Below the pieces are notes generated by a model. The model did not search any database, was not told the origin of the DNA, and was given only the letters and a program-made list of their open reading frames with translations. Shown piece by piece: positions 1-9,317 of a stretch of DNA of 64,000 bases. This stretch comes from Paraburkholderia ginsengisoli NBRC 100965. GTDB lineage: Bacteria > Pseudomonadota > Gammaproteobacteria > Burkholderiales > Burkholderiaceae. Position 1 is the stretch's first letter, and each line of letters opens with the position of its first letter. Position numbers and translations under genes: made by a program. The stretch is taken from positions 434,001-498,000 of the forward strand of contig NZ_BBJF01000005.1 in the NCBI RefSeq assembly GCF_000739735.1, read 5' to 3'.

Positions 1-1976
1 CCGACAATCAGAACACGCTGCGAGCCGGCCCGCGCGGTCCGTCGTTGCTCGAAGACTTCATCATGCGTGAGAAGATCACGCACTTCGATCACGAGCGCAT
101 CCCCGAGCGCATCGTGCATGCGCGCGGCTCGGCCGCGCATGGCGTGTTTCAGGTGTACGAGTCGCTGAGCGAGTACACCAAGGCCGCGTTCCTGCAGGAC
201 CCGTCGGTGCAGACGCCGGTCTACGTGCGTTTTTCGACGGTGCAGGGGCCGCGCGGTTCGGCCGACACCGTGCGCGACGTGCGCGGCTTCGCGGTGAAGT
301 TCTACACCCAGGAAGGTAATTACGATCTGGTCGGCAACAACATGCCGGTGTTCTTCATTCAGGACGCCATCAAGTTTCCGGACTTCGTGCACGCGGTGAA
401 ACCGGAAGCGCCGAACGAGATGCCGACCGGCGGCTCCGCGCACGACACCTTCTGGGACTTCGTATCGCTCGTGCCCGAGTCCGCGCACATGGTGCTGTGG
501 ACCATGTCGGATCGCGCGATTCCACGCAGCCTGCGCACGATGGAAGGCTTCGGCATTCACACGTTCCGTTTCGTCAACGCGCAAGGCAAGGGACGTTTCG
601 TCAAATTCCACTGGCGTCCGGTGCTGGGCTCGTACTCGCTGCTGTGGGACGAAGCGCAGAAGCTCGCGGGTAAAGACCCGGATTTTCATCGGCGCGATCT
701 GTGGGAATCGATCGAGCGGGGCGACTTTCCCGAGTTCGAACTCGGCGTGCAGATCGTCGAGGAAGAGGACGAGCACAAGTTCGACTTCGATCTGCTCGAT
801 CCGACCAAGCTGATTCCGGAGGAACTGGTGCCGGTGAAGATCGTCGGCAAGATGACGCTCAATCGCAATCCGGACAACTTCTTCGCCGAGACCGAACAGG
901 TCGCGTTTCATCCGGGCCATGTCGTGCCGGGCATCGACTTCTCGAACGATCCGCTGCTGCAAGGCCGTCTGTTCTCGTACACGGATACGCAGATCAGCCG
1001 CCTGGGCGGTCCGAACTTCCACGAGATTCCGATCAACCGGCCGGTCTGCCCGTTCGTCAACAATCAGCGCGATGCGATGCATCGTCAGGCGATCCATGTC
1101 GGCCAGGCGTCGTACGAGCCGAATTCGCTGAACGGCGGCTGGCCGAAGGAAACCGATCCGGCGGCGTCGGACGGCGGCTTCGAAAGCTATCAGGAGCGCG
1201 TGGACGGCACCAAGATCCGCGTGCGCAGCGAATCGTTCGCCGATCACTTCTCGCAGGCCGCCATGTTTTACAACAGCATGTCGCAGCCCGAGAAAGATCA
1301 CATCGCCGCCGCGTATCAGTTCGAACTCGGCAAGGTGAGCAAGCCGGAGATTCGCGCCCGCGTGGTCAACGAGATTCTCGCCAATTTCGATGTGGGACTG
1401 GCTGCGCAAGTCGCCGAAGGTCTGGGTTTGCCGGCGCCGAAGAAGGGCACGGCGAAACTTGCCGGGCCGAAGGAGTCGCCCGCGTTGAGTTTGCTCAATC
1501 GCGTGAAGCCCGGCATCAAGACGCGCAAGATCGCGTTGCTGGCCGCGCCGGGTTCCGACGGCGCCGCGATTCGCAAGCTGCAGCAGGCGCTCCAGGCCGA
1601 GGGCGCGACGCCGATGCTGATCGCGCCGACGCTTGCCGCGATCGACGGTCTCGCGCCGGACGCGACGATCGCCGGACTGCCGTCGATCATGTTCGACGCG
1701 GTGATCGTCGTGGGCGGCGAAGCGGGCGCGAAGGCGCTCGCGCAATCGGGCGATGCGCGGCACTTCGTGCTCGAAGCGTTCAAGCATCTGAAAGCGATTG
1801 CCGCGCTCGGCGCGGGGCGCGACGTACTGGCCGCCGCGCATCTGCCGGACAATGCGGACGGCGTCGCGACTGGCGACGATAAGCAGGTTAAGGACGTGCT
1901 GAATGCGTTCGTCGCGGCGGCGGGGCAGCATCGCGTGTGGGCGCGCGCGGCGCAGGCGGAGACGGTGCCGGCGTAG
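1..1976 (+). CDS. katE: Large-subunit (clade 2) catalase HPII, 5' end cut by window
   Basis: Monofunctional haem catalase converting hydrogen peroxide to water and oxygen in the cytoplasm. The frame is open from the first base, and the residues before the first possible internal start (TTG at 45) already belong to the conserved N-terminal catalase motif, so the true start lies upstream of the window. Visible landmarks are [16 protein letters not shown] with the distal catalytic His, the haem-pocket Asn region ([11 protein letters not shown]), and a C-terminal extension of about 150 residues beginning near [13 protein letters not shown], which matches the class-I glutamine-amidotransferase/DJ-1-like domain of large-subunit catalases. 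It ends just before a strong intrinsic terminator and is convergent with the trehalase gene. The family call is very secure; only the N-terminus is missing. Confidence 0.96.
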   Translation, partial: DNQNTLRAGPRGPSLLEDFIMREKITHFDHERIPERIVHARGSAAHGVFQVYESLSEYTKAAFLQDPSVQTPVYVRFSTVQGPRGSADTVRDVRGFAVKFYTQEGNYDLVGNNMPVFFIQDAIKFPDFVHAVKPEAPNEMPTGGSAHDTFWDFVSLVPESAHMVLWTMSDRAIPRSLRTMEGFGIHTFRFVNAQGKGRFVKFHWRPVLGSYSLLWDEAQKLAGKDPDFHRRDLWESIERGDFPEFELGVQIVEEEDEHKFDFDLLDPTKLIPEELVPVKIVGKMTLNRNPDNFFAETEQVAFHPGHVVPGIDFSNDPLLQGRLFSYTDTQISRLGGPNFHEIPINRPVCPFVNNQRDAMHRQAIHVGQASYEPNSLNGGWPKETDPAASDGGFESYQERVDGTKIRVRSESFADHFSQAAMFYNSMSQPEKDHIAAAYQFELGKVSKPEIRARVVNEILANFDVGLAAQVAEGLGLPAPKKGTAKLAGPKESPALSLLNRVKPGIKTRKIALLAAPGSDGAAIRKLQQALQAEGATPMLIAPTLAAIDGLAPDATIAGLPSIMFDAVIVVGGEAGAKALAQSGDARHFVLEAFKHLKAIAALGAGRDVLAAAHLPDNADGVATGDDKQVKDVLNAFVAAAGQHRVWARAAQAETVPA

Positions 1977-2037
1977 CGACCGGCCCCGGCGCGCAAGCGT
2001 GCATGCTCACGCGCGACAGTGCAGTGAAGCAGAAAGC

Positions 2038-2072
2038 AAAACTGGCCGGGTCACACCGGCCAGTTTTTTTTT
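2038..2072 (+). terminator. Intrinsic terminator after katE
   Basis: A perfect 12-bp inverted repeat (AAAACTGGCCGG / CCGGCCAGTTTT) with a 6-nt loop is followed by an uninterrupted run of T on the plus strand. It sits 61 bases after the katE stop. The A-rich left arm gives only four U on the minus strand, so it mainly serves katE. Confidence 0.93.
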
Positions 2073-2115
2073 GCGCATGCAGCAACGAGCCGGAAACTGA
2101 GTCGGCAGATGCCGC

Positions 2116-3990
2116 CTACGGACTCACCCGCCCGCCGTGCAGCCGATGCGTATTTTTCGGCGCGGCCGCCGCCGACGCAGCGGCCGCCGACACCCCTGCC
2201 GGACCCTCGGCAATATCGCTCGGCCGCGACGCCTGCACGGCGTGCGGATAGAGCGCGAGCAACGCGCGCAACACGCCGTTGGTCCAGCCGAAACCATCCT
2301 GCAACGGATACTCTCCGCCGCCCGCGGCCACGCCCGGCGTCGGCGCATCGACATCGTATTTTTCGACCAGTTTGCCGCTATGTTGGTAGTACGCGACATT
2401 GGTTCTGATCCAGCGTGTGGCGATGGTTTGCGCGAGCGCGGGCTCGCTATAGCGCCGCAAGCCGATGACCGCCAGATACTGCAACGGCGCCCAGCCGTTC
2501 GGCGCGTCCCATTGCTGGCCGCTATTCACCTGGGTGGTCGCGAGACCGCCGGGCCGCAGCAGTTCGCGCTGCACGGTCGCGGCGACCGTCTTCGCCTGCT
2601 GCCGGCTCGCTACGCCTGTATATAACGGATACACCGTCGCGGCGGTGAGGCGATGCGTCAACGCGCGCTGCACGAAGTCGTAATCGCCGAACGCCTGCAA
2701 CTGCGGGTCCCACAGCACGCGACGAATCGCGTCGGCGCGCGCCGCGGCGCGCTGCTCCATGTTCTCGGCATGCGTGACGTCGCCGCGCAGACGATACGCC
2801 TTCGCGAGCGTACGCTCCAGGTCTACAAGCAGGCAGTTCAGATCGACCGGCACGAGCGACGTCACATCGACGCTGGCGAGCGTCTTGCCGTCCGCGAACC
2901 AGCGCGAACTGAAATCCCAACCGGTCTCGCCGCCCGCGCGCAGATTGCGCCACAGTTCCGCGGCATCGCGCTGCGGCGTCTGCTGCGCGGTGAGCACGTC
3001 CTCGCGATACGACTCGTCGCGCGGCACGGCGCGTTCGTCCCAATAGCGGTTGAACAGCGTGCCGTCCGCGAGACGCACTACGTGACGGCTCGCATGGCCC
3101 ACGGGCAGGCCTTCGCTGCCGTTCATCCAGTACGCGTATTCGCGCTGCAACTCGGGCAGGTACTGCGCATAGACGCCGTCGCCGTCGCGATCCGCGACGA
3201 GCCGCACCATCTGCGCGAAGAACGGCGGCTGCGAGCGGCTCAGATAGTACGTGCGATTGCCGTTCGGAATATGTCCGTAGCGATCGATCAGCGTCGCGAA
3301 GTTCTTCAGCTCGTCGACCACCAGCGCGTGCTGGCCGCTCTGTTCGAGCCCGAGCATGATGAAGTACGAGTCCCAGTAATAGATCTCGTCGAAGCGGTCG
3401 CCCGGCACGATATACGCGTGCGGCAACGGCAGCAGCGACGACCACGGGCTCGCGGTCGCGTCCGGTTCGCGGCGCAGCACAGTCCACAGCGTGTCGGTGT
3501 GGCCGACCACGTCCTGATTCGGATCGGACACATAGGCCTTCGCGGCGCGGGTGGGCAGCGTGAAGTTGCGCTTCACGAAATCGGCAAGGCTGAAATTCGG
3601 CTGCTTCGCGGCATCGTAGGCCGCGGCGATTTGCGCGGGCGGCACGAGCGGCACCATGTCCGCGAAGGTCTTGCTGTCGGGATAGAGATGCGCGAGTTGC
3701 ACGTCGCGATACAACGCCGGGTACTGCTCGGACGGCGGCACCGGCACGACCGGCGACGCCTGCGTCGGTGGCTCGACATGCACGGCGACCTTGGCGATGC
3801 CGGCCGGCGGCGCAGCGGCGAGCGGCGTTGACGCGGTGAGCGACGCATGCGCGAGGAGCGACGCGGCGAGCGAAGCAACGAGCACGCTGCGCAGCGACGC
3901 GCGCGAGAGTTCGGCGAGGTGTCGGTAGGGCATCGGCAAGCGGAGGAAAGAGGGGCGGGCCTGAACCGTCGAAGGTGGATTTTCATTCAT
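2116..3990 (-). CDS. treA: Periplasmic alpha,alpha-trehalase (GH37)
   Basis: Hydrolyses trehalose to two glucose molecules, probably in the periplasm. Both GH37 signature regions are visible: PGDRFDEIYYWDSY, one residue off the usual P-G-G-R-F form, and QQWDAPNGWAP. Also present are HIPNGNRTYY, the catalytic-acid region ETGWDFSSRW and the C-terminal GGGEYPLQDGFGWTNGV holding the catalytic base Glu. An N-terminal hydrophobic stretch (SVLVASLAASLLAHA) followed by a Pro/Ala-rich linker fits an exported enzyme. The start is uncertain: ATG at 3990 is used here, ATG at 3933 would place the hydrophobic segment closer to the N-terminus, and neither has a good ribosome-binding site. The gene is divergent from the sensor-kinase operon and convergent with katE. 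Confidence 0.95.
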   Translation of the reverse strand: MNENPPSTVQARPSFLRLPMPYRHLAELSRASLRSVLVASLAASLLAHASLTASTPLAAAPPAGIAKVAVHVEPPTQASPVVPVPPSEQYPALYRDVQLAHLYPDSKTFADMVPLVPPAQIAAAYDAAKQPNFSLADFVKRNFTLPTRAAKAYVSDPNQDVVGHTDTLWTVLRREPDATASPWSSLLPLPHAYIVPGDRFDEIYYWDSYFIMLGLEQSGQHALVVDELKNFATLIDRYGHIPNGNRTYYLSRSQPPFFAQMVRLVADRDGDGVYAQYLPELQREYAYWMNGSEGLPVGHASRHVVRLADGTLFNRYWDERAVPRDESYREDVLTAQQTPQRDAAELWRNLRAGGETGWDFSSRWFADGKTLASVDVTSLVPVDLNCLLVDLERTLAKAYRLRGDVTHAENMEQRAAARADAIRRVLWDPQLQAFGDYDFVQRALTHRLTAATVYPLYTGVASRQQAKTVAATVQRELLRPGGLATTQVNSGQQWDAPNGWAPLQYLAVIGLRRYSEPALAQTIATRWIRTNVAYYQHSGKLVEKYDVDAPTPGVAAGGGEYPLQDGFGWTNGVLRALLALYPHAVQASRPSDIAEGPAGVSAAAASAAAAPKNTHRLHGGRVSP

Positions 3991-4175
3991 CGCATGATTG
4001 ACCCGAGTGCGTCCGGCAAAGTTGCGTGCATCGTCGGGAGCCCCGCCCAGTAAGCCTGACAGTGCCCGCGAACATCTCAAAAATAGCCGTCATCCTGTAT
4101 GATGGCTGCCGTTGTATCGCGCCAAAAAGAACCACGCGAAAACCCGAAAAATATTCCGGATCGACCCGATCCGTT

Positions 4176-7100
4176 ATGCCGAATACAGAAAAAATGACCG
4201 CATCGCAGGCCGTCGACCAGAACCGTTTTCGCCAGATCATCCGTCGCAACCTCGCGCTGCCTCTCGGTGTCGGCCTCATCACGATGGCCGTTTTCGTCGG
4301 GCTGATTGCCTATCTGGTCTCGACGATGAACTGGGTCGAGCACTCGGAGCGGGTGATCGGCCAGGCCAATGAAATGCTGCGTCTCGCGGTCGACCGCGAA
4401 TCGTCGATGCGCGGCTTTCTGATCACCGGCGACGAGAGCTTTCTCACGCCGTACGAAACCGGCGGCCCGAAGTTCAAGACGCAGATCGAAGCGTTGCAGG
4501 AACTGGTCGTCGACAATCCTCCGCAAGTCGAACGACTCAAGCAGATTCAGGCGATCCAGCAGCGCTGGAGCCGTTTCGCCGAAGAAATGATCGACGCGCG
4601 CCGGCGCAATCAGGATTACGAAGCAGCGGTGGCGAGCGGACGCGGCAAGATCGAATTCGACGAAACGCGCCGCGAGTTCGGCGATTTTCTCGATGTCGAA
4701 TTGCGTCTGCGCCAGGAGCGCGCCGAAGCGACGCGCCGCGTCACGACCACGCTGGTCAGCGTGTTCCTCGTGTTCAGCCTGAGCGTGAGCGCGTTGCTTG
4801 CGTGGATGGGGCGGCGCGAACTGATGAGTTTGTCCGCCACGTACGACGGCGCGTTGCGTCAGCAGGCCGAACAGACCGAAGCGTTGCAGGAGCAGGTGTG
4901 GCTGCGCTCCGGCCAGCGTCTGCTGGCGGAAAAGGTGGTCGGCCAGACGAGCCCGCCGCTCGTCGGCCGCGCGATGCTCGACTTCCTCGCGCAGTATCTG
5001 GACGCCGCGGTCGGCGCGCTCTATGTGCGCGACAAACAGCACGGCACGCTGCGCCGCATCGCCGCGTACGGTTTCAGCCGCGAAAGCGAGCAGGCCGCCG
5101 CGCGCAATTTCGAGGAAGGTGAAACGCTGGTGGGGCAGGCATCGCTCGCGCGCCGTACGCTGGTTCTGCGCGACGTCCCCGCCGATTACGTGCAGGTGGT
5201 GTCCGCCACCGGCAAGAGCGCGCCGAAGAATCTGCTGATCATGCCGGTCGTCAACGACGGCCAGGTCAACGGCGTGATCGAACTGGGCTTTATCCGCGAA
5301 TTGGCCGAACGCGATCAAACCTTCATGGAACTGATCGCGAACAGCATCGGCGACTTCATCGAAGCGGCGTTGTATCGCGAACGGCTGCAGGACGCGCTGG
5401 TCGAAACGCAGCAGTTGAACGAAGAGCTGCAGGTTCAGCAGGAAGAGCTGCGCGTCTCCAACGAAGGACTCGAAGAGCGCGGGCGCGCGTTGATGGAATC
5501 GCAAACGCGCCTCGAAGTGCAGCAGGCCGAACTCGAACAGACCAACGTGCAACTCGAGGAATACGCGCAGCGTCTGGAGCGGCAGAAGTCGGATCTGCTG
5601 CGCGCGCAGGACGACCTCGCGGCCAACGCGGAGCGCCTCGAACAGTCGAGCCGTTACAAGTCCGAGTTCCTCGCCAACATGTCGCACGAACTGCGCACGC
5701 CGCTGAACAGTTCGCTGATCCTCGCGAAGCTGCTGCAGCAGAACCGCACCGGCAACCTGACTGAAGAGCAGGTGCGTTACGCCGAAACGATTCACGCGTC
5801 CAACAGCGATCTGCTGGTGCTGATCAACGACATTCTCGATCTGTCGAAAGTCGAAGCAGGCCAGGTGACGGTCGAGCTCGAAACGGTGTCGATCGACGCG
5901 ACGCTGCAGGCACTCGAAGAGATGTTCAAGCCGCTGGCCGGCGCGAAACATTTGCACCTGGTATTCGACCGCCAGCCGGGCACGCCGGAGACGTTCGTCA
6001 CCGACGGCCAGCGCGTCACGCAGATCCTGCGCAACCTGCTGTCGAACGCGGTGAAGTTCACCGAGCGCGGCGACGTAGCGCTGTCGGTGGCGCCGGCAGA
6101 AGGCGGCCAGTTGCGCATCGACGTGCGCGATTCCGGCATCGGCATTGCGGCCGACAAGCTGGACATGATTTTCGAAGCGTTCCAGCAGGCCGATGGTTCC
6201 ACCAGCCGGCAATACGGCGGCAGCGGCCTGGGTCTGTCGATCTCGCGCGAGTTTGCGCACTTGCTGGGCGGACGGATCACGGTCGCGAGCGAAGTGGGCA
6301 AGGGTAGTGTGTTCACGCTGTGGCTGCCGCTCGATGCCGAGGCCGTGTTGGCAGGCAACCTGGGCGTGGGGGCGGCGACGCCGCCCTCGGTGTTCGCATC
6401 AGCGCATGCGCAGGCACACGCCCAAGCGCCGGCTCACGCAAGCACGCCGGCGGCAGTCTCCGCGACGGCATCTGCCGCCGCCGAGCCATTGCTGATCCGC
6501 ACGCCGTCGAGCAGCGTACAAACCGCGGTGATCTCGCCGGCCAACGGACTCTCGGCCGGCAACGCGCCGGAGAGCACGGCCGGCTCGATCGCCGACGACC
6601 GCGACAATCGCACGCGCGCCGGCCGTCTGATCGTCGCCGTCGAAGACGATCTCGCGTTCGCCGAAATCCTGCGCGACCTCACGCACGATCTCGACTTCGA
6701 TTTCGTCCACGCGAGCGATGCGGCGAGCGGCCTCGCGCTGGTGCGCGACATGCGGCCGGCGGCGGTGCTGCTCGACGTCGGTCTGCCGGACCGTTCCGGC
6801 CTGACCGTGCTGGAGTGGCTGAAGAACGATCCGCTCACGCGCCATATTCCGATTCACATCGTGTCGGCCACCGATCACGCCGACAAGGCGCTGCACCTCG
6901 GCGCAATCGGCTACACGCTGAAGCCGACCGCGCGCAGCACGATGGAAGCCGCGATCCGCCGTCTCGAAGCGCGTCTGCAGCAGCGCCTGAAACGCGTGCT
7001 GGTGATCGAGGACGACGCGCCGATGCGCGAAAGCATCCGCGCATTGCTGCAAAGCGAGAACACGGAGATCGTCGCGGTCGCGACGCTCGCGGAAGCGCTC

Positions 7101-7796
7101 GACCATCTGACGAAGTTCACGTTCGACTGCGTCGTGACCGACCTCGCGCTGCCCGACGGCACCGGCTACGATCTGCTCGAACGGCTCGCCGCGAACACCG
7201 CGCACGCGACGCTGCCGGTGATCGTCTACACGGGCCGCATGCTGTCCGACGACGAAGAGCACCGTCTGCGCCGCTATTCGAAGTCGATCATCATCAAGGG
7301 CGCGAAGTCGCCCGAGCGTCTGCTCGACGAAGTCACGCTGTTCCTGCATAGCGTGGAGTCGTCGCTCGCGCCCGAGCAGCAACGCATGCTGCGCACCGTG
7401 CGTCAGCGCGATAACGCATTCGAAGGCCGAACGATCCTGCTGGCCGAAGACGACGTGCGCAATATCTTCGCGCTCTCGCACGTGCTGGAGCCGCTCGGCG
7501 CGAAGCTGCAGATCGCGCGCAACGGCCGCGAGGCGCTCGACGCGCTCGAAAGCGGGCCCGAAGTACATCTGATCCTGATGGATGTCATGATGCCCGAGAT
7601 GGACGGCTTGACCGCGATGGGCGAGATTCGCCGCAATCCGCGTTTCGCGCATCTGCCGATCATCGCGCTGACCGCGAAGGCAATGGCCAACGATCGCACG
7701 CGTTGCCTCGAAGCCGGCGCCGACGACTACGTGTCCAAGCCGATCGACGTCGACAAGCTGGTCGCGCTGTGCCGCGTCTGGCTGCGGCAACGGTAA
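4176..7796 (+). CDS. Hybrid sensor histidine kinase, CHASE3-GAF-coiled coil-HisKA-HATPase-3xREC
   Basis: Membrane sensor kinase of about 1206 residues. TM segment about 27-49, a periplasmic CHASE3-like region about 52-185, second TM about 190-212, a GAF domain about 248-403, and a long coiled coil about 403-495 rich in Glu/Gln doublets. HisKA follows with phospho-acceptor His near 505 (FLANMSHELRTPL), then an HATPase_c domain with N, G1 and G2 boxes (LLSNAVKF, DSGIGIA, GGSGLGLSIS). After an Ala/His/Gln-rich linker come three receiver domains with acceptor Asp near 866 (LLDVGLPDRSG), 988 (VVTDLALPDG) and 1136 (LMDVMMPEMDG). ATG 4176 was chosen because the protein becomes hydrophobic soon after; ATG 4194 is an alternative. 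The stop overlaps the next gene's start (TAATG), so it is the first gene of a coupled signalling operon. Confidence 0.93.
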   Translation: MPNTEKMTASQAVDQNRFRQIIRRNLALPLGVGLITMAVFVGLIAYLVSTMNWVEHSERVIGQANEMLRLAVDRESSMRGFLITGDESFLTPYETGGPKFKTQIEALQELVVDNPPQVERLKQIQAIQQRWSRFAEEMIDARRRNQDYEAAVASGRGKIEFDETRREFGDFLDVELRLRQERAEATRRVTTTLVSVFLVFSLSVSALLAWMGRRELMSLSATYDGALRQQAEQTEALQEQVWLRSGQRLLAEKVVGQTSPPLVGRAMLDFLAQYLDAAVGALYVRDKQHGTLRRIAAYGFSRESEQAAARNFEEGETLVGQASLARRTLVLRDVPADYVQVVSATGKSAPKNLLIMPVVNDGQVNGVIELGFIRELAERDQTFMELIANSIGDFIEAALYRERLQDALVETQQLNEELQVQQEELRVSNEGLEERGRALMESQTRLEVQQAELEQTNVQLEEYAQRLERQKSDLLRAQDDLAANAERLEQSSRYKSEFLANMSHELRTPLNSSLILAKLLQQNRTGNLTEEQVRYAETIHASNSDLLVLINDILDLSKVEAGQVTVELETVSIDATLQALEEMFKPLAGAKHLHLVFDRQPGTPETFVTDGQRVTQILRNLLSNAVKFTERGDVALSVAPAEGGQLRIDVRDSGIGIAADKLDMIFEAFQQADGSTSRQYGGSGLGLSISREFAHLLGGRITVASEVGKGSVFTLWLPLDAEAVLAGNLGVGAATPPSVFASAHAQAHAQAPAHASTPAAVSATASAAAEPLLIRTPSSSVQTAVISPANGLSAGNAPESTAGSIADDRDNRTRAGRLIVAVEDDLAFAEILRDLTHDLDFDFVHASDAASGLALVRDMRPAAVLLDVGLPDRSGLTVLEWLKNDPLTRHIPIHIVSATDHADKALHLGAIGYTLKPTARSTMEAAIRRLEARLQQRLKRVLVIEDDAPMRESIRALLQSENTEIVAVATLAEALDHLTKFTFDCVVTDLALPDGTGYDLLERLAANTAHATLPVIVYTGRMLSDDEEHRLRRYSKSIIIKGAKSPERLLDEVTLFLHSVESSLAPEQQRMLRTVRQRDNAFEGRTILLAEDDVRNIFALSHVLEPLGAKLQIARNGREALDALESGPEVHLILMDVMMPEMDGLTAMGEIRRNPRFAHLPIIALTAKAMANDRTRCLEAGADDYVSKPIDVDKLVALCRVWLRQR

Positions 7797-8671
7797 TGGG
7801 AAACGCAGTGCCAGACGGAATCACGATGAGCCAGTCCGACTTCGACACGCCGCACCGCATCAGCGACTTCGACATCGAGTTGAAGCTGCTGCTGGAGGCG
7901 ATTTATCTGAAGTATCAGCACGACTTCCGGCACTACGCGATGTCGTCGCTGCGGCGCCGCCTCTCACAGGCGCTGGAGGAGTTCGGCCTGAAGACGCTGT
8001 CGCAGTTGCAGGACCGCATCATGCGCAGCGGCGACGAGTTCTCGCGCCTGTTCCAGTACCTGACGGTGCAGGTGAGCGAGATGTTTCGCGATCCTGCCTA
8101 TTTCCTCGCGTTGCGCGAACATGTGCTGCCGCGTTTGCGCACCTATCCGTCGATCAAGGTGTGGGTGGCCGGTTGCAGCACCGGCGAAGAACTGTGGTCG
8201 CTGAAGATTCTGTTCGACGAGGAAGGGCTCACCGAGCGCACGCTGTTCTACGCGACCGACATCAACCCGGATGCGCTCGCGCGCGCCGAGTCCGGCATTT
8301 ACGCGCTCGACCGGATCCAGGGCTTCACGCAGAACTATCTGGCGGCGGGCGGCAAGCGTTCGCTGTCGGACTACTATCATGCTGCGTATGGCGGCGCGCG
8401 TTTCGCCGGTTCGCTGAAGGAGCGCGTGGTGTTCGCCGACCACAGCCTGTCCACCGACGAAGTCTTTCTCGAAGCGCATCTCGTGTCGTGCCGCAACGTG
8501 CTGATCTATTTCGATCGCGGCTTGCAGGATCGCGCGCTGGGTCTGTTCGAAAACGCGCTGGTGCGGCGCGGCTTCCTCGGTCTGGGCAGCAAGGAGAGCC
8601 TGCGTTTTTCCCGTCATTACGAAGCGTTCGACGAGTTCCGTCCGGCCGAACGCATTTATCAGAAGCGCTAG
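7796..8671 (+). CDS. CheR-type protein-glutamate O-methyltransferase, no receptor nearby
   Basis: S-adenosylmethionine-dependent methyltransferase of 291 residues with the CheR N-terminal all-alpha domain followed by the SAM-binding domain. The SAM motif reads VWVAGCSTGEELWSLKI, followed by ATDINPDAL and the CheR-typical SCRNVLIYFD. In chemotaxis CheR methylates Glu side chains of receptors, but no MCP, CheA or CheW is encoded nearby. The start overlaps the kinase stop (TAATG), so translation is probably coupled; ATG at 7826 is an alternative start. By context (inference), its target may be the upstream kinase or an unlinked receptor. Confidence 0.93.
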   Translation: MGNAVPDGITMSQSDFDTPHRISDFDIELKLLLEAIYLKYQHDFRHYAMSSLRRRLSQALEEFGLKTLSQLQDRIMRSGDEFSRLFQYLTVQVSEMFRDPAYFLALREHVLPRLRTYPSIKVWVAGCSTGEELWSLKILFDEEGLTERTLFYATDINPDALARAESGIYALDRIQGFTQNYLAAGGKRSLSDYYHAAYGGARFAGSLKERVVFADHSLSTDEVFLEAHLVSCRNVLIYFDRGLQDRALGLFENALVRRGFLGLGSKESLRFSRHYEAFDEFRPAERIYQKR

Positions 8672-8681
8672 CACGCTCGCC

Positions 8682-9308
8682 ATGCCACGCTCAACTGTCC
8701 AGCCAGCCGTCGATGCCCCAGCCGATGCCGCCGCGGCGCGCGGCTACGATCTCGTCGTGATCGGCGGTTCGGCGGGCGGCATCGAAGTGCTGAACATCCT
8801 GCTCGGCGCGCTGCCCGCGGGCTTTGCGCCGGCCGTGATGATCGTCACGCATCTGCCGCCCGATTCGCCGAGCTACCTCGTGCATGCGTTCGCGCATCGC
8901 TGCGCGTTGCCGGTGCTCGAACCGGACGCCGGCGAGCCGATCATGCCGGGCCGCGTGCATGTCGCGCCGCCGGGCTATCACATGCTGGTGGAAGTGGACC
9001 GCACCGTCGCGTTGTCGACCGATGCCGCGGTGCGCTTCTCGCGGCCTTCGATCGACGTGCTGTTCGAGTCGGCGGCCGCGGTGTATCGCGAGCGCCTGCT
9101 GGCGATCCTGCTGTCCGGCGCCAACGACGACGGCGCGCAAGGGCTCGCGCAGGTGCGCGCGCTCGGCGGCACCGCGTGGGTGCAGGCGCCCGACACGGCG
9201 AGTTCACCCGAAATGCCGCGCGCCGCGATCACACGCGGCGCGGCCGACTCCATCTACAATCCCGAAACCATGGCCCGGCGGCTTGCCGCATTGCCGGCCT
9301 CTCTCTGA
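8682..9308 (+). CDS. Single-domain CheB-type protein-glutamate methylesterase
   Basis: Stand-alone methylesterase catalytic domain (208 residues) without the N-terminal receiver domain of classical CheB. The catalytic residues are recognisable: Ser30 in VVIGGSAGG, His57 in VTHLPP and the Asp near 150 in LLSGANDDGAQG. It should reverse the methylation made by the CheR-like protein, 10 bases upstream in the same operon. Lacking a receiver, it cannot be switched by direct phosphorylation of its own domain; control might come through the neighbouring receiver proteins (inference). Confidence 0.93.
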   Translation: MPRSTVQPAVDAPADAAAARGYDLVVIGGSAGGIEVLNILLGALPAGFAPAVMIVTHLPPDSPSYLVHAFAHRCALPVLEPDAGEPIMPGRVHVAPPGYHMLVEVDRTVALSTDAAVRFSRPSIDVLFESAAAVYRERLLAILLSGANDDGAQGLAQVRALGGTAWVQAPDTASSPEMPRAAITRGAADSIYNPETMARRLAALPASL

Positions 9309-9317
9309 TCCGATGCC

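Noticed and set aside
4077..6260. Minus-strand frame of 727 codons opposite the hybrid kinase
   Set aside because: Antisense shadow of a strongly conserved gene; its sequence is rich in Gln/Arg/Leu runs and matches no family.
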